Part shown: one piece after another, positions 56,263 through 64,000 of the stretch | Position numbering within the stretch: the stretch's first letter is position 1 | Layout of the letters: each line of letters opens with the position of its first letter | Assembly: GCA_963842575.1 (NCBI GenBank) | Contig: CAWJGS010000008.1 | Coordinates: 1 to 64,000, forward strand | Source: JACDER01 sp963842575 | GTDB lineage: Bacteria > Actinomycetota > Thermoleophilia > Gaiellales > Gaiellaceae | Length of the DNA: 64,000 nt | Direction of reading: 5' to 3' | The notes under the pieces: generated by a model | Told to the model about the DNA's origin: nothing | Database searches by the model: none | What the model saw: only the letters and a program-made list of their open reading frames with translations | Program-made: the position numbers and the translations under genes

Positions 56263-58940
56263 CGGTCGACGGACGGCAGATTCAGGCGGAGGAGGGCGAG
56301 CTCCTCGTCCACGCCCTCGCGCGGCACGGCATCTTCGTTCCCACCCTCTGCCACGACGCGAAGCTCGATCCCTACGGCGGCTGCCGCGTCTGCGTGGTCG
56401 AGGTCGAGGGAGCGCCGCGACCGGTGCCCTCGTGCGCGACCCGCGTCGCCGAGGGAATGTCCGTCTCCACCAACGGCCGCGCCGGAAAGCTCCGGCGGAC
56501 GCTGACCGAGATGCTCCTGACCGAGCATCTGAACGCCAATCCGGGTGGAAGGCCGAACGAGCTCGTCGGCCTGGCGGAGGAGCTCGGTGCAGAGGCGCCG
56601 TTCGTCCTCCCCGACGCGAAGCGCGAGCCCTACGAGGACCGGAACCGGCTGATGGGCTACGACCCGGACGCCTGCATCCTCTGCAACCGCTGCGTTCGGT
56701 ACACGCAGGAGGTCATGCAGTGCTCGGCGCTCTCCCTGGAAGGCCGCGGGGCCGAGGCGCGCATCGTCCCCACCTGGGACCGCTCCTGGCTCGATACCGA
56801 GTGCGAGCTGTGCGGGGGCTGCCTCTCCGTCTGCCCGACCGGGGCGATCTACGAGAAGTTCGAGGAGGGCGCGCCGGCGGGCCGCGAGGCGCAGCTGGAC
56901 AAGGTCAAGACCACGTGTACGTTCTGCGGCGTCGGCTGCCAGGTCGACCTCAACGTCGACCGCGAGCAGAACCGGATCGTCAAGGTCACGTCCGATCCGC
57001 GCTACCTCCCGAACGAGGGCGACCTCTGCGTCAAGGGGCGGTTCGCCTTCAACTTCGTCCACCACCCCGACCGCCTGACCGAGCCGCTCGTTCGCGGCGA
57101 GGACGGCGAGCTGCACGAGACGACCTGGGAGCACGCGCTCCGGGTCGCGGCCGAGGGCCTGAAGGGGGTGAGTGACCGGCACGGCCCGGAGTCGATCGGC
57201 GTTCTTTCCTCGGCGCGGCTGACGATGGAGGAGAACTTCCTCATCCAGAAGCTCGCGCGAACGGCGATCGGCACGAACTCGGTCCACTCCTGCGAGGCGA
57301 CCTGACACGCTCCGACTCTTTACGGCCTGGTCAGGTCGTTGGGCAGAGGAGCTAGCACCAACTCGATCCCGGAGATCGACGCCGACCGTTTCCTGCTCGT
57401 CATCGGCTCGAACACGACCGAGGCACACCCTGTGCTGGCTTTGCGAATGAAGCGCGCGGTCCGGGACGGGGCGAAGCTCGTCGTCGCCGATCCGCGCAAG
57501 ATCTGGCTGACCAAGATCGCGACGCGGCACCTGCAGCTGCGGCCGGGGACGGACGTCTGGCTGCTGAACGCGCTGATGCACGTCATCCTCGAAGAGGGGC
57601 TGCAGGACGAGGAGTACATCCGCGCGCACACGGTCGACTTCGACTCCGTGCGCGAGGTCGTCTCCCGCTACACGCCGGAGGACGCCGAGCGCGTCACCGG
57701 CGTTCCCGCCGAGGACATCCGCGCCACCGCCCGCGAGTACGCGGCCGAGAAGCACGCCGCCGTGTTCTACACGCTCGGGATCACCGAGCACGCGTGCGCG
57801 GTGGACAACGTCTGGTCGCTCTCCAACCTCGTGCTCATGACCGGCCACCTGGGTTACGAGTCCACCGGCCTGAATGCGCTCCGGGGCCAGAACAACGTCC
57901 AGGGGCTGAACGACGCAGGGGCGAACCCTTCGTATTTCCCCGGCTACCAGTCCCTGACCGACCCGGACATCCGCGCGAAGTTCGCCGCGCGCTGGGGCGT
58001 CGAGACGCCGGAGACCCTCGGCTATCGCCTCGACCAGATGATGTCCGGGCTGCACGACGGCCGGATCAAGGCGCTGTACCTGGTCGGCGAGAACCCGGCG
58101 CAGACCGAGCCCAACGCCCGACACGTCGAGGAAGGGCTCGCACACCTGGAATTCATGGTCGCCCAGGACCTGTTCCTGAACGAGTCGACTCGCGACCACG
58201 CGAACGTCGTCTTTCCCGCCTCGTCGTTCGCCGAGAAGGACGGCACCTTCACGAACACGGAGCGGCGGGTGAATCGGGTGCGCAAGGCGCTCGACTCGCC
58301 GGGGAACGCGCGCGAGGACTGGCGCATCGTGGTCGCTTTCGCGAACGCCCTGGGCGCGGGCTGGGAGTACGAGAGCGCCGAGCAGGCGTGGGACGAGTTC
58401 GCCGACCTCGCGCCCAACTGGTCGGGCATCCGGTACGACCGAATCGAGGAACAGGGGATCCAGTGGCCGTGTCCCGACCGGAACCATCCGGGCTCCCGCT
58501 TCCTCTACGCCGCCCATCCCGAGAGTGCGGGCGGCAAGGGCAAGTTCTTCCCGGTCGAGTTCCAGCCTCCGATCGAGCAGCCGGACTCGGAGTACCCCTT
58601 CGTCCTCTCCACCGGCCGCACGCTCTACCACTACAACTCGGCGGGAATGACCATGCGGGAGCCGGGCGTGACCGACAAGCAGCAGGAACCCTTCTTCGAG
58701 ATCTCGGCCGAGGACGCGTCGAGCCTCGGGCTCGCCGATGGGGATCCGGCGCGACTCGTCTCCCGCCGCGGCTCGCTCGAGGCGCAGGCGCGCGTGACCG
58801 ATCGCGTCTATCCGGGACTCGTGTGGATGGCCCTCCACTTCGCCCAGGCGAAGGTGAACTGGCTGACGCACGACGTCGGCGACTCCCTGATCGGGACGCC
58901 CGAGTACAAGGTGTCGGCCGTGCGCATCGAGCGTGCCTAG
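56253..58940 (+). CDS. Selenocysteine-containing formate dehydrogenase, catalytic subunit
   Basis: This 895-codon gene oxidises formate to CO2. Residues 33-61 hold a ferredoxin-like [2Fe-2S] set (C33, C44, C47, C61). Two [4Fe-4S] sites follow (CILCNRC, CELCGGCLSVCP), then the Mo-cofactor region with its own cluster (CTFCGVGCQVD). Codon 351 is TGA (57303-57305), in frame with both halves, in the context SCEA-T-U-HAPT, matching the Sec-His active site of known formate dehydrogenases. Downstream come TNSIPEID, VIGSNTTEAHPV, LRGQNNVQGLNDAG and the C-terminal molybdopterin-binding domain. No indel is needed. The Sec-insertion genes (selA, selB, selC, selD) are not in this window. Confidence 0.9.
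57303..57352 (+). promoter_or_regulatory. Bacterial SECIS element following the TGA (Sec) codon
   Basis: An outer stem GCTCC (57309-57313) pairs with GGAGC (57348-57352). The apical stem CGGCCT (57323-57328) pairs with AGGTCG (57333-57338) around the loop GGTC. A GGUC-type apical loop 23 nt after UGA is the SelB-recognition feature of bacterial SECIS elements, compare the fdhF loop in E. coli. The element is also coding. Confidence 0.8.
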
Positions 58941-59635
58941 GCTCGGTCAGCCGTTCATCCACGTGGAGGAGTGCGAGTCCACGCAGCTCCTGATCGAGCC
59001 TGACGCCACCGAGGGAACGGTCGCGGTGGCGGACTTCCAGTCGGCGGGGCGGGGCCGCCTTGGCCGTCACTGGGAGGCGCCACCCGGTACCGCGATGCAC
59101 GTGCTCGGTCGCACTACGCCCGCCGCCGAGCCGCCCGCCGCAGGAGCTCACCCTGGTCGGCGCGGCCGCGGCGGCCGACGCGGTCGAAGTCGCCACCGAC
59201 CTCTTCGTCCAGATCAAGTGGCCGAACGACGTGATGCTCAACCGGCGGAAGGTCGCGGGAGTGCTGGGCGAGCTCCGAGACGGCATGGTCGTGCTCGGGA
59301 TCGGGATCAACGTCAACCAGACTCGAGAGCAGCTCCCGCCGGACGCCCGCCAGCCGGCCGGCTCGCTGCGCACGATCACCGGCCGCGAGCACGACCGCGA
59401 GGCCCTCCTCGCGACGCTGCTCGCGCGGCTCGAACACCACTACGACGCCTGGCGCGGCGGCGGGCTCGCGGCCCTGTACTCGGACCTGGGCGCGCGCGAC
59501 TTCCTGCGCGGCCGCCGGGTCACGGTGGACGGGCTCACCGGAACCGCCCTTGGGATGGACCGGGCCGGCCGGCTCGTGCTCGACGTGGGCGGCGAGCAAC
59601 GGCTGGTCGAGAGCGGAGAGGTCTCCTACTCCTGA
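58933..59635 (+). CDS. birA: Biotin-protein ligase (BirA-like, without repressor domain), interrupted by a +1 frameshift
   Basis: This enzyme attaches biotin to carboxylases. The N-terminal part has DFQSAGRGRLGRHWEAPPG, the biotinyl-AMP loop. After the break come VQIKWPNDVMLNRRKVAG, VLGIGINVNQTR and a C-terminal SH3-like domain. The frames join by removing one C at about 59101-59108 (CACGTGCTCGG). The corrected product is about 233 residues and has no winged-helix domain. GTG 58933 overlaps the stop of the formate dehydrogenase gene. Its end overlaps the convergent MFS gene by 10 bp. Confidence 0.87.
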
Positions 59636-61138
59636 GGCTGGGCCTCGGGCCAGTCGAAGGCTCGTTTCGGCTCGACGGAGATGGCGGCCGCCGACGCCAC
59701 GTCCCGCGGGTACGTACGCAAGGCTCGGAAGAGCAGGTACGCGCTGGCGAGCAGTGGCACGAGCATGACGACGAAGGTCCACTGCAGGCCCGAGCGCCCG
59801 CCTCCGAAGACGTGGTCGGAGACGGCGCCGAACAGAAGCGGCGCGAGCGCCTGTGCGAGGCCGCGCAGGAACGTCCGCACCGCCTCCGCGCGGCCCCAGA
59901 GGAAGGGCGGCATGATGTCGAGGCGGGCCGCGTCGAGCGGCGGGTTCTGCGCCGAGAGGAGCAGCACGGCGAAGATCAGCCAGAGGACGGCGTGGGACGC
60001 CGACCGTGAGAAGAGCGCCGGGATGAACACCACCACCGCGAGCGCCCCCGAGATAGCGCTGACCATGATCCGCCCGTTCAGGTAGCCGCGGCGCAGGAGC
60101 CGGTCGCCGAGGGCGCCGCCGGCCAGCACCCCGCCGATCGCCCCGATCCCGACGACGAGCAGCAGAAGGTTCGCGACCGCCTGGTTGATGTCGTACTGCT
60201 GCTTGGCGAACTGCGAGCCGAACGTCTGGACGCCGGCGAGGAAGTAGTACCCACATGCGCTCGAGACGATCAGGATCACGTTGGTTCGCACGGCGAGCAC
60301 GTGCTTCACGGCCTCCCACAGGTTCATCCGCTGCGGGTCCGGGTGCGAGGTCAGCTCCGGGTCGGGCACGATCCCCCGCTCCTCGGCCAGCCGTTGCGCG
60401 TCGGTCTGGCTCGGCTCCCCTTCGCCCGACTCGGGCGCCTGGTCGACGCCTCGCGTTCCCGGGCTCGGCCAGGAGCACGCCGTGGCCTCCGCGCTCCGGC
60501 TCCGGCAAACGGAAGACGAGGAACGCGAGGGCGAATGCGGGCAGCGCGAGGATGACGAACGCCGCACGCCAGGACAGCGTCGCGATGTCGCCCGTGACCG
60601 CGAAGCCGAACCCGGCCCCCAGGAGCTCGCCCGCGAGGATGAAGCCGTAGATTCGCCCGCGTTCGGCCGGGTGGAAGTAGTCGCCGATCAGGGAGGCGAC
60701 GAGCGGGCCTGCGGCGGCCGTCACGGCGCCGAGAAAGACACGTGCGAGCAGCAGCTCGCCGAAGTCCCCGACAGCCGCGCTCCAGAGCATCGCCGCGCCC
60801 CACAGGACGATCACGGCCCCGAGCGTCCACGTGCGCCGGATGCGGTCGGCCAGCACGCCGAAGGGCAGCGTGGCCAGCGCCGCCACGAGCGACGTCACGG
60901 CCACGAGCAGCCCGATGTCGGTGTTCGAGATGTGCAGGCCGTTGCGCAGCGCGGTCGCGGACGCGCCCACCGTCGCCGCATCCGCGGCGCTGAGCCCGAG
61001 GATGCAGGCGAGGATGAGGACGACGCGTGTGCGCTGGGCTCCTCCCAGCTGGTGTGAGAGGTGGCGCTTCGTCCCGCCGACGAGGCCTCGCCCGGCCCGG
61101 CGGAGCAGCCCGGGCTCCGGTCCCTGCTCTTCGGTCAC
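59626..61138 (-). CDS. MFS transporter, interrupted by a +1 frameshift
   Basis: About 12 membrane segments. The N-terminal frame has LATLPFGVLADRIRRTW (motif A) and LLARVFLGAVTAAAGPLVASL. After an extra base in CCCGGG at 60458-60463 the second frame continues with KHVLAVRTNVILIVSS, GALGDRLLRRGYLNGR and DIMPPFLWGRAEA. The family includes spinster-like carriers; substrate unknown. The corrected length is about 503 residues. GTG start at 61138. Confidence 0.83.
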
Positions 61139-61292
61139 GGATGTATTAAGCAGCTAGACGGCGTCTGGCTCGCCGGCGTCCCCGCCGTCAAGGTGGAAGT
61201 CGGCCCAAATCGTTTATATTCGGGCGCCTCAGGTCGCGGCCGGGTGCCGTCGACCTGGGATTTCGACAATCGGGAAGGGAGGAGATCTCAGT

Positions 61293-61445
61293 ATGCAATG
61301 GCCCAGTAGCCGCCGCATGCCGCTTGCTTTCGCCATCGCCGCTGCCGCCTTCGCGGCAACCGGCGTGCTGGCGTATGCGGCTGCGGCCAGCACGGTGACA
61401 CTTCCCGCCATCACTCCTCCAGGAGGAAAGGAGAAAGACGTATGA
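61293..61445 (+). CDS. 50-residue peptide coupled to the M36-type protease gene
   Basis: The ATG at 61293 is preceded by a strong GGGAGGAG ribosome-binding site. The product is a basic start (MQWPSSRR), then a hydrophobic segment (AFAIAAAAFAATGVLAYAAA), then TVTLPAITPPGGKEKDV. The stop TGA overlaps the protease ATG at 61442 (ATGA), a classical coupling junction, and the protease's own SD (GGAGGAAAGGAG) lies in its last codons. It is likely a small membrane or secreted peptide; function unknown. Confidence 0.6.
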   Translation: MQWPSSRRMPLAFAIAAAAFAATGVLAYAAAASTVTLPAITPPGGKEKDV

Positions 61446-64000
61446 GACATCCGACCTACCGGGTCCTCCGGCGCTCGGCTCTGCTCGTTGCCGCGATGCT
61501 CGCTCTCGTGTGGACGTCGGCCGCACTCGCGGGCGGCGACCGCGGTCAGTCGCGGGACCGGCTGGCTTTCATGGACAGCCGGCACGCTCCGGCCGCGCAG
61601 GACGTGCTGGACGCGCGCTCGGCGAAGCTCCTGTCCGACCCGCCCGCGGCCACCGCGGCGCTGAAGGACTCACTCGGCGTCGAGGGGTTCGTCAAGCTCG
61701 ACCCGGTCACCTCGACGGCGAGCTTCGTCGGCAAGACCAACGGCTACCTGACCGGCCCGAGCTCGTCGGCCGCATCCACCATCGGGCTGGGGTACGTCAA
61801 GGCCAACGCCGCAGCGCTCGGGCTGAGCGCCGACGGCGTCGCGGCGCTCGAGCTGAGGCGCGACTACGTCGACATCCTCGGCACCCACCACCTGAGCTTC
61901 GTGCAGGAGGTGAACGGGGTCACGGTCTTCGGCAACGGCGTCAAGGTCAACGTCGCCAAGGACGGCCGCATCATCAACGTGACGGGCTCGCCGGTCGCCT
62001 CGCTCGCGGGCGCACCCGCGCGCGACACCGGGGATCACCGGCGGCACAGGCAGTCGTCGCCGCGAAGCAGAACGTCGGCGGCGACACGTCGCCCCGGTCA
62101 CGTCGACGAGCGAACGAGGACCTGCGACGACGCTTCACGTCGGGCGACGACGACCGAAGCTCGTCTACTTCAAGACGCTCAACGGGCTTACGCTCGCGTA
62201 CCAGACGCTGCTCATCGACGACGACGGCTACCTGCAGTCGGTCGTCGACGCCGCCTCGGGCAAGGTCCTCTACCGGCGACAGCTTCACGCGACAGCGCCA
62301 ACGGCCTCGCCTGGGACAACCGCCCGGGGGCGGTCGGCCGGCGGCACGCAGCGCTCGTACGACGTCAACGGCCCGGCGGCTCGTGGCAGTTCGGCGCCTT
62401 CAACCCGCTGGTCGGGACCGACGCCGGCCTGTCGAGCAACAACACCTGGGTGTACAGCGACATCAACGGCAGCAACGGCGCCAGGCGTCAGCGAGACTGA
62501 TCCGGACCGACGGCACGGGCAACTTCAACTACGCCGTTCACGCCGTTCACCAACACGACCAACTCGCCGTGCTCGGCGGCGTATCCGTGCTCGTGGAACT
62601 CGCACTTCCCGGACGGCGCGTTCTCCTGGGACGACGAACCGGAAGCAGAACGGCACGCAGGTGTACTTCTTCGTCAACACCTTCCACGACCATCTGCTGG
62701 CCGCGCCGATCGGCTTCACCGAGGCCGCGGGCAACTTCCAGCTCTCCGAACTCGACGGGCCAGGGCGAGGCCGGCGACCCGGTCATCGCCGAGGCCGACG
62801 ACGGCGCGAACACGCAGCGCTTCATCGACGGCGCTCTGACCGGGATGCCGGACGGCAACCACATCGACAACGCGAACTTCAACACGCCGCCCGACGGCTT
62901 CGCGCCGCGGACGCAGATGTACCTGTTCAACTGGCCGTTCGCGCCCGACGCGTTCCTCCAGGTGAACGGCGGCGACGAGGGAAGCGTCGTCTACCACGAG
63001 TACACGCACGGCCTCTCGAACCGGCTCGTCGTCGACGCCGACGGCAACTCGACGCTCGGCAACATCCAGGCCGGCTCGATGGGCGAGGCGTGGAGCGACT
63101 GGTACGCCGAGGACTTCCTCGTCAGCCAGGGCTTCGTGACCGACAACCCCGGCGTGGCAGACGTACTCGAGGGCGACTACGTCTCCGGCGGCGACGACCT
63201 GATCCGGACGGAGCCGCTCGACTGCAAGGTCGGCGTCGACCGACGCCGCCTGCGACGGCGATCCGGACGGAACGGCGGGCACCGGCGGGTACACGTACGG
63301 CGACTTCGGCAAGATCATCGGCCGCCCGGAGGTGCACGCGGACGGCGAGATCTGGGCCCAGACGCTGTGGGATCTCCGCGATGCGCTCGGCTCGAGCACG
63401 ACCGAGGGGATCGTCACGCGGGCGATGGAGCTCGCTCCGTCGAACCCGTCGTACCTCGACATGCGCAACTCGATCCTGCAGGCCGACCTCGTCGCCAACG
63501 GCGGCGCGAATCGCAACACGATCTGGAGCACGTTCGCGCATCGCGGCATGGGCTACTTCGCCGGTGCCGTCGACGGTGACGATGCATTCCCGGTCGAGAA
63601 CTTCGCGCTTCCGCCCACGAGCAAGACGTTCGGCAAGCTGCACGGCAAGGTCGTCGACGCCGACACCAACCTGCCGATCGTAGGCGCGTCGGTGCTCTTC
63701 GGCGGCCACGCGTCCGGTTTCCCCGACGACATCGCCGGGGTCACGGACGAGTTCGGCGTCTACGACATCAAGAAGATCCTGGTCGGCACGTATCCGAAGG
63801 TGTGGGCGACTGCGCCCGGCTACGACCGCCAGGTGCTCCCGTCGGTCGCGATCCCCGCCAGCGCGGTCAAGATCGACTGGAAGCTCAAGCGCAACTGGGC
63901 GTCCCTGGCGGGCGGCGGATCGATCGACTCGTTCACCGGCCCGAACTACGGGCCGCAGTGCCCGCCCGAGGGCGCGATCGACGACTCGGCGGGCGTCGGC
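61442..64000 (+). CDS. Secreted M36 (fungalysin)-type metalloprotease, partial and frame-disrupted
   Basis: The gene continues past the right edge. The signal peptide is LLVAAMLALVWTSAALAG. An FTP-like propeptide follows (HHLSFVQEVNGVTVFGNG, PVASLAG), then after several frame changes between about 62030 and 62760 comes the catalytic part: FVNTFHDHLL, GDPVIAEADDGANT, and the zinc motif VVYHEYTHGLSNRL (HEYTH at 62995-63009) with GSMGEAWSDWYAE giving the third ligand. Another frame change lies at about 63230-63260, followed by a carboxypeptidase-regulatory-like repeat (KLHGKVVDADTNLPIVGASV). The breaks checked are extra bases. Confidence 0.82.

Noticed and set aside
57303..57305. Stop codon or frameshift splitting the formate dehydrogenase gene
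   Set aside because: Both halves are in the same frame, no indel is needed, the residues flank a known Sec position and a SECIS-like hairpin follows.

Overview
The window is high-GC DNA with GTG and TTG starts and frequent ATGA/GTGA gene overlaps. It carries a complete 16S-23S-5S rRNA operon. The rRNA character and the gene content (PASTA-type penicillin-binding protein, RskA-like anti-sigma factor, MmpL exporter, Rpf-like lysozyme-fold protein) point to the phylum Actinobacteriota, and I infer a Thermoleophilia/Gaiellales-like organism. No phage, insertion sequence or CRISPR array is visible, so this is ordinary chromosome.

Layout. 1-5.6 kb: tRNA-Asn, dgt-dnaG, a short-chain dehydrogenase, a 218-bp imperfect palindrome, a histidine phosphatase and an M48 protease. 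5.6-10.9 kb: the rRNA operon on the minus strand, without spacer tRNAs, with long processing stems around 16S and 23S. 10.9-17 kb: tyrS, then a tightly coupled operon of a DUF4331 secreted protein, a TPR protein and two His-rich NicO-type metal permeases, divergent from an ECF sigma/anti-sigma pair. 18-26 kb: PBP1, Mpg glycosylase, an MFS exporter, a RemA-like protein, a PAP2 phosphatase and two aminotransferases. 23.8-33.1 kb: one long minus-strand gene train: class V aminotransferase, Gfo/Idh/MocA oxidoreductase, serA, ICMT-like protein, cyclase-ATPase regulator, YbaK, ilvE, degT. 33-38 kb: secreted proteins (acylase, nuclease, Rpf-like, CARDB-like). 38-43 kb: gatCAB, cspA, folD and a diiron protein. 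43-51.5 kb: HMG-CoA reductase, two small CxC proteins, tRNA-Cys, a secreted metalloprotease, a two-component system, STAS and thioredoxin-like proteins, and mobA. 51.7-64 kb: MmpL, MarR, an NAD-linked formate dehydrogenase, birA, an MFS carrier and a secreted M36-type protease that runs off the right edge.

The main result is at 56253-58940. The formate dehydrogenase catalytic subunit contains an in-frame TGA at 57303-57305, exactly where selenocysteine sits in known formate dehydrogenases, followed by a hairpin with a GGUC apical loop. It is one selenoprotein gene, not two ORFs. Its partner is a fused NuoE-NuoF-like electron-transfer subunit, with a divergent MarR regulator.

Sequence quality matters here. 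At least eight genes, including essential tyrS and birA, are broken by what is in every case a single extra base, usually in a G/C run. Two stretches (about 26.5-29.5 kb and 62.0-63.3 kb) have many such breaks. One-directional indels suggest residual consensus errors rather than pseudogenes, so the interrupted genes are reported as whole loci with the break position.
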